25,871 bases of DNA from Streptomyces sp. NRRL S-118. GTDB taxonomy: Bacteria > Actinomycetota > Actinomycetes > Streptomycetales > Streptomycetaceae. Of this stretch, positions 1 to 8,180 are shown in pieces. Position 1 is the first letter of the stretch; every line of letters starts with the position of its first letter. The stretch is taken from contig NZ_KL591031.1 of the NCBI RefSeq assembly GCF_000716335.1, forward strand, positions 58,746-84,616. The letters run 5' to 3'. A program made the translations under genes and the position numbers. The notes under the pieces are model-generated. The model was not told where the DNA came from. It ran no database searches and worked only from the letters and a program-made list of their open reading frames with translations.

Positions 1-330
1 GGTATCGGGGTGGTCCGGTCCCAGAACACGCTCGCGGGAGGCGAGGACCTCTGTGTGAAGAGCAGCTGCTTCGTGACGGCGCCCCAGGTCGATGAACGAG
101 TTGGCGAGGTTGTTGCGGGATGTGAGTGGGTCGGGATGGTCCGGTCCCAGAAGTCGTATGCGGGCGGCGAGGTTTTGGGTATCGATATCTGCTGCTTCTT
201 GGTGGCGGCCTTGCCGAGTGAAGGCTTGGGCAAGGTTGTTGCGGCTGGTGAGGGTATCGGGATGGTCCGGTCCGAGGAGACGTTCTCGGGCTGCGAGGAC
301 TTCGGCGTGCAGGTCTGATGCTTCCTCATG
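1..330. repeat. 126-nt tandem repeat encoding TPR units
   Basis: The DNA repeats with a 126-nt period: GGTATCGG occurs at 1 and at 253, and TGGTCCGGTCC recurs near 11, 137 and 263. The period equals 42 codons, one kinesin-light-chain-type TPR unit of the gene on the minus strand. The near-identity at DNA level suggests recent unit duplication or gene conversion. Confidence 0.8.
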
Positions 331-2136
331 ACGACCCATGCCGAAATATGCGTTGGCGACGTTGCTACGGGTCATCCAGGTCAGCGGATCATCCCCCAGA
401 AGACGCTGTCGGGTGGCGAGAACCTCAAGGTGAAGGTCTGCGGCTTCCTGGTATCTGCCCAGGTCCCATAGTGCGTGAGCCAGGTTGCTGCGCCAGGAGA
501 GGGTGTCGGCATGCTCAGATCCGTACCGACGTGTGTGAACCGCCAGAAGCAGCTCGCACAAGGAAAGTACGTCCGTGTACCGTGCGGCCGATTCCTGGAG
601 GTTCGAGAGCTGTGCCACTGCGAGTTCCACATCCTCGCCGGCTCCCGGAGGGATCCCGATGGCCAAGACATGAGGGACGAGGAGGTCGGCCTGGGGCTGT
701 CCGCTGGGCCCGGCAGCCCGGACGACGTCGATGGAGCGCCGGAACTGGTGGGCGAGGGCCTGATGCCAGTCGGCCAGGTCTGTGGCCTGGGCGGTCAGGG
801 AATGGGCGGTGATCTCCTGGACCAGAGGGTGAAGGGCAACACAACCTGTGATGTCGGTGCCGTCGGTGTTCGGGGTGTGGAGCAGTCCGTAGGCGTGGAG
901 TCCGTTGATCGCGGCTTCGACGACAGCGGGGTCGGCGGGTCGGCCGGTTACTTCCTCGACGAGGGCGGGTGTGATGAAGGAGGACGGGGCGGGCGTCGGT
1001 GCCATGAGGGAAAGCAGACGGAGCACAGGCCGGGCGAAATGGTGCCCGTCGCACTCGAGTTGGGTGAGTGAGAGCTCCCAGGTGTGGTGCACCAGCATCC
1101 TGGCGATGGTGGGGTCGGCGGCGTGAGGGTGCTCGACGCCCAAGAGGGCGCCGAGTTCGGTGTCGAGCGCGACGCGGTAGGCCGGAAAGGTGCGGTAGCG
1201 GCTTCCCGGGGCGGCTAGGTATCGGCCCGCAGCCTGTAGGGCCAAAGGGAGTCCGCCGAGCCGTTCTGCCAGGGCGGCTGCCTCCTCGCGGTTGCCCGCG
1301 GCCGGGGCGAGATCGAGCAGGACGCTTGCACCGGGCTCGTTGGCGAGTGTCTCCATGCGCGTGAGCTTGGCGTCGGGGCCCCAGGTGTCGGTGCGCATGT
1401 CGCGGCTGGTGACCAGCAGCAGTCCACCGCCGACAGGGCGTACCCAGCCGCGGTAGTCCGCCAAAGGCCCTGCCCCGCTGGGTCCGACGGCTTCGGGGGC
1501 ATCGAGGCTGTCCAGGACCAGTAGCCACTTACCGCGTACCGCAAGCTGCCCCCACACCACATCGGCCAGGTGCGCCCGCCCGGCCCGGGCGGCTTCCACG
1601 GCGTCTTCCGGGAGGCCGCACGCGACGGCGACGCGGAGCATGTCCTGCGCGAACTGCTCAGGGTCGCGCCAGGTCACCCAGAACACCGCATGTCCTGCGC
1701 CCGCGGCATGCTGGGCGAGCGCCGCAGCCAGGGTGGTCTTCCCGATACCGCCGGTCCCGCACACCACCGCGAATCGGCCCCCCGGCCGACGCAACAGCTC
1801 AGCCAGCACGTCCAGCTCTCCGGCACGGCCGCGGACTGTCGAACGCGGTCGCGGCGGGACCAGGGATCCGGCCGCGCCGCTGGCGACGACGTGGTCCACC
1901 GGCACCAACCGCGGCACACCACCACCTGCTTCGTCTGCATCGAGACGGCGGGACCACAGCTGCAGCGCGACCGAGACCACTACCAGGCCGCCGAACACCC
2001 CCCACACCAGCCACGGAATCTCAGTCCACCGCGGCACTTCGGAGGTGACATAGTTCGTCATGACCGCCAGCCCGCACACCGCCACCGCCCCGGCACCCGA
2101 GAGCACAGCACCCCACCGCGCGTTCCTGCGACGCAC
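1..2136 (-). CDS. NB-ARC / tetratricopeptide repeat protein with two N-terminal membrane helices (3' end outside window)
   Basis: This frame is open from a GTG at 2136 to the left edge, so the C-terminus is missing and at least 712 residues are present. The GTG follows GGGGGGA, and a TGA lies a few codons upstream. Residues about 8-29 and 42-60 are hydrophobic and look like two membrane helices. The NB-ARC ATPase follows: P-loop GTGGIGKT at about 127-134, Walker B LLVLD at about 205-209, LLLVTSRD at about 239-246 and GLPLA at about 295-299. From about residue 540 there are 42-residue TPR units with the signature LGPDHPDTLTSRNNLA. Known family: STAND ATPases that use repeats to sense a ligand or partner, common in Streptomyces. 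Its role here is not shown by neighbours. Confidence in family is high; the start codon is less sure. Confidence 0.88.
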   Translation of the reverse strand, partial: MRRRNARWGAVLSGAGAVAVCGLAVMTNYVTSEVPRWTEIPWLVWGVFGGLVVVSVALQLWSRRLDADEAGGGVPRLVPVDHVVASGAAGSLVPPRPRSTVRGRAGELDVLAELLRRPGGRFAVVCGTGGIGKTTLAAALAQHAAGAGHAVFWVTWRDPEQFAQDMLRVAVACGLPEDAVEAARAGRAHLADVVWGQLAVRGKWLLVLDSLDAPEAVGPSGAGPLADYRGWVRPVGGGLLLVTSRDMRTDTWGPDAKLTRMETLANEPGASVLLDLAPAAGNREEAAALAERLGGLPLALQAAGRYLAAPGSRYRTFPAYRVALDTELGALLGVEHPHAADPTIARMLVHHTWELSLTQLECDGHHFARPVLRLLSLMAPTPAPSSFITPALVEEVTGRPADPAVVEAAINGLHAYGLLHTPNTDGTDITGCVALHPLVQEITAHSLTAQATDLADWHQALAHQFRRSIDVVRAAGPSGQPQADLLVPHVLAIGIPPGAGEDVELAVAQLSNLQESAARYTDVLSLCELLLAVHTRRYGSEHADTLSWRSNLAHALWDLGRYQEAADLHLEVLATRQRLLGDDPLTWMTRSNVANAYFGMGRHEEASDLHAEVLAARERLLGPDHPDTLTSRNNLAQAFTRQGRHQEAADIDTQNLAARIRLLGPDHPDPLTSRNNLANSFIDLGRRHEAAALHTEVLASRERVLGPDHPDT

Positions 2137-2925
2137 CCGGTCCCCCCATCAGCTCGTCGGTCCCGACCTGTTCAGCGTACGGACCGGCACGCAGCTGCGG
2201 CGGGCAGAAGCCGGACCTCGACTCCCGCCCCTCGCAGGCGTTTCCCGGCTTGGCGGTGACCTCCGGCTGCCCTGCGTACGGAGCTGTGCGGCCGGGCCGT
2301 GCGGCGAGAGGCCTCCTGTTTGACCTTCCGTGTCGGCATGGGCCGGCCCGTGGGGTGTGCGCTGGGCGAGTGCGCCGGGGCGCGCGGGCGGCGCCAGCCG
2401 TGCTGTCGGTGGCGTCAACAGGACCCCATGGCCCTGGCCGCCTTGGTTCTCCACCGCAACTCCCCGTCCCGCCGAACCGACGGCCGGACTACCGGGTGGA
2501 GCGCCGCCGCGACCAGGCCCGTACCCCGGTCCGGATCCACTGGCCGACTGCCAATGCCGGGCCGCTCCACGCCCCTCATGGAGCAGGAAGCTCCCGTGCG
2601 CTGATGGAGCCGGGGATCGAGGAATGCCCGTCCTGCCGGCACGGAGCTCAGCATCCTGGACCGAGCCGCGCCCGCGCGAGCCGCTGCCGACGGCGCTGGT
2701 CCCGCGCGGAACCAGCGTTCGAGCGTGCTGCCGTCGCGTCGCCGACTACTGGGCGGTGATGCGTTCGAGGCCGGAGCCGAGCCCGCGGCGCTTGCCCGTG
2801 ATGCGGCGCCGGGCCGGGCGGTGAGAGCCATGGTCACCGTCTGGGCGGTCTGGGGGGCGGGCGCTGACCGGGCCGGAGGTCAGCACCCGTGCTACGCGCC
2901 GTGCGCCGTGCGCCGTGCGCACGGA
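2137..2925. other. Gene-poor stretch, no supported coding region
   Basis: About 790 bases between the NB-ARC gene start and the VOC terminator. All six frames contain open stretches, but they are rich in Arg, Pro, Ala and Gly, show no domain, and have no convincing ribosome binding site. Promoter elements for the NB-ARC gene should lie at its left end, but I could not identify a clear -10/-35 pair. Confidence 0.5.
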
Positions 2926-2969
2926 GGGCGTCGGCGAGCGGCAGCCGCGGTCTCCGCTCGCCGACGCCC
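2926..2969 (-). terminator. Strong hairpin terminator after the VOC gene
   Basis: A perfect 16-bp inverted repeat, GGGCGTCGGCGAGCGG at 2926-2941 and its complement at 2954-2969, with a 12-nt loop. It begins three bases after the stop codon of the minus-strand VOC gene. There is no clear U-tract, as is usual for Streptomyces terminators. It could act in both directions. Confidence 0.85.
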
Positions 2970-2972
2970 CAC

Positions 2973-3386
2973 CTACTGGTCGCGCTTGGGCCAGACGGGG
3001 CCCTGATCGGTCCAGATGACACCCTTGTTGCGGCAGAGGCAGAAGGGGTGGCCGATGGGGTCGGTGTAGACGCGGAAACCGTAGCCGTCGGGGCCGATGC
3101 AGTCCCGCTGCAGGGTCGCGCCGAGGGCCAGGACGCGGCGCTGTTCGGCCTCGATGTCGTCGACTTCGAAGTCGAGGTGGAACTGCTTGGGGTGCTCGCT
3201 GTCGGGCCACTGCGGGGCGCGATAGTCCTCCACCTTGATGAAGGCCAGTTCGATCTCGCCGAACTTGATACCGGCCCAGTTCTCGTTACTGTCCTCCTTG
3301 ACCGGAAGCCCCATCACCTCGGAGTAGAAGGCTGCCAGCTTCATCGTGTCCGGGCAATCGATGATGAAGTCGGTTAGTCGTAGCAT
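2973..3386 (-). CDS. VOC (glyoxalase/bleomycin-resistance fold) family protein
   Basis: 137 residues from ATG 3386 (MLRLTDFIIDCPD). A TTG eight codons upstream (3410) is also in frame but less likely. The protein has the paired beta-alpha-beta-beta-beta layout of a small VOC protein: FIIDCPDTMKLAAFYSEVMG at the start of the first half, FHLDFEVDDIEAEQRR opening the second, and DPIGHPFCLC near the end. His, Glu and Asp residues typical of the metal or ligand pocket are present (FHLDFEV, DPIGHPF). The substrate cannot be read from sequence; members of this fold include dioxygenases, glyoxalases and drug-binding proteins. A strong terminator follows immediately, so it appears to be a single-gene transcript. 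A 7-bp palindrome sits just upstream of the start. Confidence 0.9.
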   Translation of the reverse strand: MLRLTDFIIDCPDTMKLAAFYSEVMGLPVKEDSNENWAGIKFGEIELAFIKVEDYRAPQWPDSEHPKQFHLDFEVDDIEAEQRRVLALGATLQRDCIGPDGYGFRVYTDPIGHPFCLCRNKGVIWTDQGPVWPKRDQ

Positions 3387-3391
3387 CCCGC

Positions 3392-3408
3392 GATCTTGCC
3401 ACAAGATC
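3392..3408 (-). promoter_or_regulatory. Palindrome just upstream of the VOC start (possible operator)
   Basis: GATCTTG-CCA-CAAGATC, a perfect 7-bp inverted repeat with a 3-nt spacer. It ends about 6 nt before the preferred VOC start codon. The position would suit a repressor site or a 5' hairpin that hides the start. No regulator gene is adjacent, so the function is inference. Confidence 0.35.
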
Positions 3409-3439
3409 AAATGAGCCGTACTTCGGGACAGGCTCCAGG

Positions 3440-3575
3440 TCGTGTCCGCAAACGCAGGTCAGCCGGAGTCGCAGGCAGGCGAGGGTGACCATCGCCTGGT
3501 AGTGGCGGGCGCGTTTGTCGTAGCGGTGGCCAGGGCCTTGTTGTGCTTGAGCGTGTTGAAGCGCGTGGGCTGAGC
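3440..3575 (-). pseudogene. IS5-type transposase, C-terminal remnant
   Basis: On the minus strand one frame reads TRFNTLKHNKALAT. After a frameshift the next reads YDKRARHYQAMVTLACLRLR. Joined, they match the C-terminus of IS5-family DDE transposases, which typically ends in ...RLK..R..ATRYDKRA..Y...V..A...LWL. The catalytic core is absent and no intact ends were found, so this is a dead fragment. Confidence 0.6.
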
Positions 3576-3590
3576 TCGGTGAAGGGGGCT

Positions 3591-4110
3591 GTCCAGGACG
3601 GCTCCGACGACGTGATCACACCAGCCATGCCAAGACCATCTCGGTTGCCTGAGCTTCCTCGTGTCCACGATCCTGTGTGCTCGGCAAACAGGGGGAACAT
3701 GGGACTTGGTTCTTTTCCCGGGCGACGGAGACAACAGCAGTCGCCGACTGGGCGGCGATCCTGTCCCCTTTGGATGCAATCACCGACCAGTGGGCGCGGG
3801 AGGGCAGCGACCAGCTTCTCCAACGGCACATCATGGACACCCGCCAGCTTGGCGGGCGTCCTGCGACTCTGCATCGAGAAGGACGTCCCGCTGGCCTTCC
3901 TCTGACCCCGCGACGTCGGAACCCACCTACGGGACAACTCTCAGGGAGTTGTTCGCGCGCAGCATTTGCATCGCCCAGGTGGCGTTCGTCCGGCGGGCGC
4001 GACGTCGCCGCGGGCGCCCGCGGCGACGGGATCGGGCGTGACGTTCGGGTCCACTCTTCCGCCCACGGATGGCGCTCTCCCACAGGTCGTAGCCGGCGAC
4101 GCCTGGACCG
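3591..4110. other. No recognisable gene
   Basis: About 520 bases between the IS5-type remnant and the 439-residue gene. Several open frames exist on both strands but none has a recognisable domain or ribosome binding site. Base composition is slightly less GC-biased than the flanking genes, compatible with decayed or imported DNA. Confidence 0.4.
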
Positions 4111-5430
4111 TCAGAGATGGTGCACGGCGGCCACGCTGTCCGACCAGAGCCAGTTCACGGGCGCGTACTGCTTCTTCAGCGCGGTGCGCTGGCGTCCGTA
4201 GCCCTTCAGTGCGGCTTCCACCGCCACCGCCAGGTCGCCCAGGTCCTGCGGCACCGGCACCCGCAGCAGCAGGTGCTGCTTGCGGTGTGCGAGGAGCAGC
4301 TCCCCTGCTGGGGTGCACTCCAGCAGGGCGAAGTGGACGAGGGGCTTGAACGGCTTCTCCAGAGTGGACATCCGGGCGCGCAGCACCCCGTCGGCGCTCC
4401 ACGCGTACAGGCCGTAGCGGTTGAGATGGAAGGCACGGGCGCGGTGCGGGTCGGCGACCACGGTGAAGTCGAAGCCGGTGAACGGACTGTCCTCGCGCAG
4501 GTGCAAGCCTCCCAGCCTGCCCCGCAGCACCCGGCGGTCGTCGACAAGAGCGAAGCTGAACTCCTGACCCCGGTTGCTCGAGCGGTAGGTCTTCCCGAAG
4601 ACCGGGACGACGAACAGGTCGTCGCCGAGCGCTGCTGGGCGGGTCATCCTGGAGTCGAGGTAGCCGTAGAGGCTTCCGCTGGTCCCGGTGAGCTCGGACA
4701 AGGCATCGGTCAACGAGGGCGAGGGCCGGTTGCCGCGCCCCACCGGCTCGTCTCCGTACCGCACGTGCGCGTACGAGTCGGCGTCGCTCTGGCGGTCGGT
4801 ACGCGCGTCCAGCGTCGCGATGGCGCGCAGCACGGGCTTGCGGCCCGGGCCGAGGGTTGCGCCGGGGTCGGAGACGGCGACGATATTGGGATGGGCGCCG
4901 GCCCAGTTGCTGAGTCCGTACTCGGAGGTCATGCACAGCAGCCGACCCGCGGGAGTGACGGCGATCGACGCGGCGAACGGGTCTTCCCCGGGCCCCTGCT
5001 TCCTCTCCCAGCCGCAGGACATCGGCCACGAGGCGAGGACCTTGTCCAGGTCCGGCGACAGGAGGTGGGTGCTGCCGGGCTTGGAGCTGACGGCGACCGC
5101 GCCGTCCGGAAGGACGGCGAGGGTCGCGCTGTCGCCCTCCGGTATGGCCGACGGGCCACCGCCCGGCACCGCCTGCCCGAACACGGCGGTGGCGGTGGGC
5201 TTTCCGTCGGCGGCGTGGCGGGTGATCAGTTGGTAGCCGAAATCCTGCTCGGCGGGTTCGGCCGAGCCGGCCGCGTGCCCGCGGTAGCGGCGCAGGCCGG
5301 TCAGCACGTACGTGTCGCCGGCTGTAGTCGCCACGGCGTGGTCGACCCTGAAACCCCATCCTTCTGCTTCGGGGTCAAGACGGTGGATGTCCAGCAGGGA
5401 CGCGGGCGCAGTGATCGGCAGCAGTGTCAT
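4111..5430 (-). CDS. Conserved-looking protein of unknown function, possible beta-propeller fold
   Basis: 439 residues from ATG 5430 (MTLLPITAPASLLDIHRLD), preceded by GGGGAAAG about 10 nt upstream. The same frame is open further upstream, but that part is a low-complexity Arg/Ala/Pro stretch and is unlikely to be coding. There is no signal peptide or membrane helix. Short segments alternate between hydrophobic strand-like runs and turns, for example ATLAVLPDGAVAVSS, SIAVTPAGRLLCMTSEYG and HFALLECTPAGELLLAHRK. This resembles beta-propeller blades, in which each unit reports a value after a D/PAG turn. I do not recognise the family and no catalytic motif is visible. It stands alone between a decayed region and a GC-rich spacer. 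Confidence 0.75.
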   Translation of the reverse strand: MTLLPITAPASLLDIHRLDPEAEGWGFRVDHAVATTAGDTYVLTGLRRYRGHAAGSAEPAEQDFGYQLITRHAADGKPTATAVFGQAVPGGGPSAIPEGDSATLAVLPDGAVAVSSKPGSTHLLSPDLDKVLASWPMSCGWERKQGPGEDPFAASIAVTPAGRLLCMTSEYGLSNWAGAHPNIVAVSDPGATLGPGRKPVLRAIATLDARTDRQSDADSYAHVRYGDEPVGRGNRPSPSLTDALSELTGTSGSLYGYLDSRMTRPAALGDDLFVVPVFGKTYRSSNRGQEFSFALVDDRRVLRGRLGGLHLREDSPFTGFDFTVVADPHRARAFHLNRYGLYAWSADGVLRARMSTLEKPFKPLVHFALLECTPAGELLLAHRKQHLLLRVPVPQDLGDLAVAVEAALKGYGRQRTALKKQYAPVNWLWSDSVAAVHHL

Positions 5431-6139
5431 AGCGGCATTCTTTCCCCTGCCACCGACACCTCTCGCCGAGGCTGCCGCAAGGCGTTCCAAGCCAGCGCCC
5501 GTCAGAGCCGCTGCCTTGGCAAGGGCCGCGCGACAGCCGACTCGAGTGGGAGCAAGCGTCGGCGCCAGAGCAGCCCGGGTGGCGGCACGGCGACGGCGGC
5601 CAGACGGCCGTGCGCGTCCCTGCGGCAGCACGGGCGGCGGCCCGCCGGCGCCCGGGCGCCTGTTCCGTTCGTCCGTCGCCTGCGGGGCTGCTGCCGCGCG
5701 GTGTCGCCGTCCGTTGCCTCGCCCGGACGTACCGCCCGGCGGTCGGCCCGGCGCTGTCCCCGCTGCCACGCCAGCCGCTCCGCAGGCCCGCAGGCCCGCA
5801 GGCCCGCAGGCCCGCAGTCACGCGGTGGCTCGGTTGCGGGACTGCCGCCGGCCCGACGCGCCGGCATCGCTGTGCCGCCCCGCTGCGCTCCCGCTGCCTC
5901 GTCCGTCCGCTGCCGTGCGTACGCCGTGCTGCGCCGCGCTGACCCGCTGCCGGTCCGCCGCTGCTGCGCCTCCCCGGCCGTGTGGTCTGCGGCGTTGTTC
6001 TTGGACTGTTCGCCGTGATCATGGTGGCCACAGGGTGCGCTTGGCCCGGCTCCGGCCGGAGGGCCGCGGTCATGGATGTCCCGACTCGTGGATGGTGGCT
6101 CCCGTGACGTCGTCGGCCGGAGGCCATCGGGGGTGGGGG
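5431..6139. other. Extremely GC-rich spacer without a supported gene
   Basis: About 700 bases of very GC-rich, low-complexity sequence upstream of the 439-residue gene and downstream of the MarR pseudogene. Translations in every frame are dominated by Arg, Ala, Pro and Gly. A short octamer tandem repeat lies inside. I see no gene here. Confidence 0.45.
5781..5817. repeat. Octamer tandem repeat CGCAGGCC
   Basis: Four perfect copies of CGCAGGCC in a row plus a partial fifth. It lies in non-coding GC-rich DNA and is likely a slippage product. Confidence 0.8.
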
Positions 6140-6569
6140 TCAGGTGGTGATGTCTGGCTGGTGGTCGGTGAGTTGCTGGAGGTTGTGGACGAGGCGGTTC
6201 AGCAGGTGGTTGGGTGTGTTCTTCGTGGATGAAGCCGGTGAGGGCTTCTGCGTCGATGCCTGCGGAGAGCTTGCACGTCGGTTTGGATGGTGCGGGCTGT
6301 GACGGTGAGGTGGACCAGGGCGCGGCGGACGTCGGCGGGGCGGGGGTGCGGGTGAGGAGGCCGTCGCGTTCCATGCGGCGGAAGTTGACGGCCATGGTGG
6401 GTTGTTCGACTCCGGTGCGGCGGGCGAGTTCGCTCTGGGTCTGGCCGTCGGTGGCGTGGAGGGCCAGGAGGGTGGGGAGCGGGCCGGTGGTGACGCCGAG
6501 GGCCGCGAGGCGGTGGGAGATGGCCTGGCCTGGGAGACGTGCGGCGTGGTTCACGGTGTAGCAGACCAT
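6140..6569 (-). pseudogene. MarR-family transcriptional regulator, broken by frameshifts
   Basis: From ATG 6569 the frame reads MVCYTVNHAARLPGQAISHR and continues through the winged helix (SELARRTGVEQPTMAVNFRR, then MERDGLLTRTP). A one-base loss then moves the gene to a second frame with RPADVRRALVHLTVTARTIQ. The original frame returns for AGIDAEALTGFIHEE. A third shift gives NHLLNRLVHNLQQLTDHQPD ending at TGA 6140. Put together, this is a complete MarR protein of about 143 residues, the usual family length, with at least three indels. It faces an oxidoreductase gene, the usual arrangement for a MarR repressor and its target. The regulator is probably inactive unless the indels are sequencing errors. 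Confidence 0.85.
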
Positions 6570-6674
6570 CGCCTCCGCCTCTGAACCGGCAGCTGGGTCG
6601 GTCGGGGGAGTGGGTCGCTGTTCACGCGTGCCGCCATGGCCGCCTCTCCGAGTCTCGTGATGATCGGGCTGCGC

Positions 6675-6702
6675 TTGACACCATTCCATAGCCGTCTATG
6701 CT
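6675..6702 (+). promoter_or_regulatory. Sigma70-type promoter for the oxidoreductase
   Basis: TTGACA at 6675-6680 and TATGCT at 6697-6702, with a 16-nt spacer. The -35 matches the consensus fully and the -10 matches at four of six positions. It points at the oxidoreductase start at 6814, giving a leader of about 100 nt. The -10 lies inside the left half of the double palindrome, so a bound repressor would block it. Confidence 0.65.
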
Positions 6703-6729
6703 CGAACGAGAAAGCATAGACGGCTATGG
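6686..6729. promoter_or_regulatory. Double operator: two CATAG-N4-CTATG dyads in a 17-bp inverted repeat
   Basis: CCATAGCCGTCTATGCT at 6686-6702 is perfectly repeated in inverted orientation at 6713-6729, with a 10-nt spacer. Each arm is itself a dyad, CATAG-N4-CTATG, at 6687-6700 and 6715-6728, with centres 28 bp apart. Dyads of this size are typical of MarR-family binding sites. The site lies between the broken MarR gene and the oxidoreductase and overlaps the promoter -10. The full repeat could also form a long hairpin in the transcript. Confidence 0.75.
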
Positions 6730-6813
6730 ATTTGAGGCTGTGGCTTCCGGCGCTGATGACCGGCGGTTTCCGCGGGTCTCCTCCGGCTGCCGTAAGCACG
6801 GAGAGGTGTTGCC

Positions 6814-7776
6814 ATGCGTGCCTTCGTGATCGACTCCTTCGGGCGGACTCCACAGCTCAAGGACGTGCCGGTGCCCGAGCCGGGGCCTGGTGAGGTACAG
6901 ATCAGGGTTCGCGCGGCCGCGGTGAACCCGATCGACTGGAAGGTGGGCGCCGGCGCGCTGGCACGCCCCGGTGCCGACTTCCCCTTCCCCTACACCCTCG
7001 GTTTCGACGTCGCCGGCCAAGTCACCGCTGCCGGAGACGGCGCGTCGTTCGAAGTGGGGCAGGAGGTCTTCGGGATGCGCCGCCCGGGAGCTGCGGCTCG
7101 GCATCCGCATGGTTCCTACGCCGAGTACATGACCGCCTCTGCGGACACCGTCGCTCTGGCTGTGCGGCCGGACGGCCTGGACGCGGCCTCGGCGGCGGCG
7201 CTGCCGATGACCGGCGGCACGGCCATGGCGCTGACCCGCTGGCTGGATCTCGCCGAGGGCGAGACGCTGCTGGTGGTCGGCGCGACCGGGGGAGTGGGCT
7301 CCTACGTCCTGCAGCTGGCCGCGGCCCGCGGCGTCCGCGTCGTCGCGGTCGCCGCCGGCGAGGACCACGTCTACGCCCGCGCCCTCGGCGCGGCCGAGGT
7401 GATCGACTACCGCAACGACGACGTCGCCGACGCCGTGCGCGCCGCACATCCTGCCGGCGTGGATGCCGTGCTCGACCTCGTGGACAGCCGTGAGGTCGTC
7501 ATGGGCGAGATCGCCGCGCTGGTGCGGGACGGCGGCCGGCTGGCCACCACCGTCTTCGCCGCCGACCCCGAGGCCCTGGCGCGCCGGGGCGTTCGGGCGA
7601 TCAACTTCATCTACCAGGCCACCGACCAGGACATGGCTGTTCTCGCCGACCTGGCGTCCTCGGGCGCTTTGAAGGTCGCTGAGACGACCACGTTCAAGCT
7701 GGCCGCCATGGATGAGGCGTATGCCGCCTCCACCAGCGGCCACGTCCGCGGAAAGCTCGTCATCACCACCGACTGA
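6814..7776 (+). CDS. NADP-dependent quinone-type oxidoreductase (medium-chain reductase family)
   Basis: 320 residues from ATG 6814, with GGAGAGG about 7 nt upstream. The N-terminal GroES-like domain contains EPGPGEVQIRVRAAAVNPID (residues 22-41) and TLGFDVAGQVTAAG (61-74). The Rossmann domain has the nucleotide-binding loop GATGGVG at 156-162. No cysteine/histidine zinc ligands are seen, consistent with the zinc-independent quinone oxidoreductase branch. These cytosolic enzymes reduce quinones or enones with NADPH. The divergent MarR gene and the double operator suggest induction by a quinone-like or phenolic ligand. With the MarR gene broken, expression could now be constitutive; that is inference. 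Confidence 0.92.
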   Translation: MRAFVIDSFGRTPQLKDVPVPEPGPGEVQIRVRAAAVNPIDWKVGAGALARPGADFPFPYTLGFDVAGQVTAAGDGASFEVGQEVFGMRRPGAAARHPHGSYAEYMTASADTVALAVRPDGLDAASAAALPMTGGTAMALTRWLDLAEGETLLVVGATGGVGSYVLQLAAARGVRVVAVAAGEDHVYARALGAAEVIDYRNDDVADAVRAAHPAGVDAVLDLVDSREVVMGEIAALVRDGGRLATTVFAADPEALARRGVRAINFIYQATDQDMAVLADLASSGALKVAETTTFKLAAMDEAYAASTSGHVRGKLVITTD

Positions 7777-7799
7777 CCACCCGGCCGACGGGCGACGGC

Positions 7800-7822
7800 A
7801 GGCACTCCGGCGTGCGGTGCCT
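7800..7822 (+). terminator. Weak hairpin after the oxidoreductase
   Basis: AGGCAC at 7800-7805 pairs with GTGCCT at 7817-7822 around an 11-nt loop, 23 nt after the stop codon. The stem is short and there is no T-tract, so the call is tentative. Confidence 0.25.
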
Positions 7823-7909
7823 CCCCACCCGCACGGCCCGGCCCACTCGCGCAACCTGGCGAACCTCTGCACACACAACGGCTCGGCCCTCAAAGCGCCA
7901 CCTGTACGT

Positions 7910-8155
7910 AGGGGATACCGCCCATCCGCGGGCTGCTATGCGCTGGTGGTTGGTCGAGTACCGGTAGTTCTTCGACTGCCCTGCCACGGCGTGGTCACGG
8001 GCGGGGACAAGAGTTCCGTCAAGATCAGGACGATGTCCCGGCGGCACCGCTTGGGCCGCCGGAACGCGAGCAACGGTGCGACGTTGCGGAGGATGCGGCC
8101 GACTGCTGGCTTCGACACTCCGAACAGGGGTCCAAACCGCCGGGACGAGCGCGCC
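7910..8155 (-). pseudogene. IS5-type (DDE_Tnp_4-like) transposase fragment
   Basis: One minus-strand frame reads RFGPLFGVSKPAVGRILRNV, the helix-turn-helix region. After a frameshift near 8030 the next frame reads DGTLVPARDHAVAGQSKNYR followed by YSTNHQ, which includes the first catalytic Asp and the conserved SKNYRYSTNHQ block of this transposase group. The remaining C-terminal half is missing. It sits directly downstream of the MFS gene and is clearly non-functional. Confidence 0.75.
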
Positions 8156-8180
8156 CCTTCCGAGGGTGGGGGCGTCTGTG

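Noticed and set aside
1..330. Regularly spaced repeats that could suggest a CRISPR array
   Set aside because: The period is 126 nt, there are no unique spacers, and the repeats encode TPR units.
515..1528. A 337-codon minus-strand frame inside the NB-ARC gene
   Set aside because: The adjacent frame carries the P-loop, Walker B and TPR motifs without a stop; this one is Arg/Pro-rich shadow.
2415..2837. A 140-codon minus-strand frame in the gap before the VOC gene
   Set aside because: Composition is dominated by Ala, Arg, Ser and Gly, and there is no ribosome binding site or domain.
5781..5817. CGCAGGCC repeats as possible iterons of a replication origin
   Set aside because: The copies are directly adjacent octamers, and there is no AT-rich region, Rep gene or DnaA-box cluster nearby.
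4117..6018. A 633-codon open frame on the plus strand
   Set aside because: It lies opposite the 439-residue minus-strand gene and continues through the GC-rich spacer. Its translation lacks domains and is explained by the strong GC third-position bias of the true gene.
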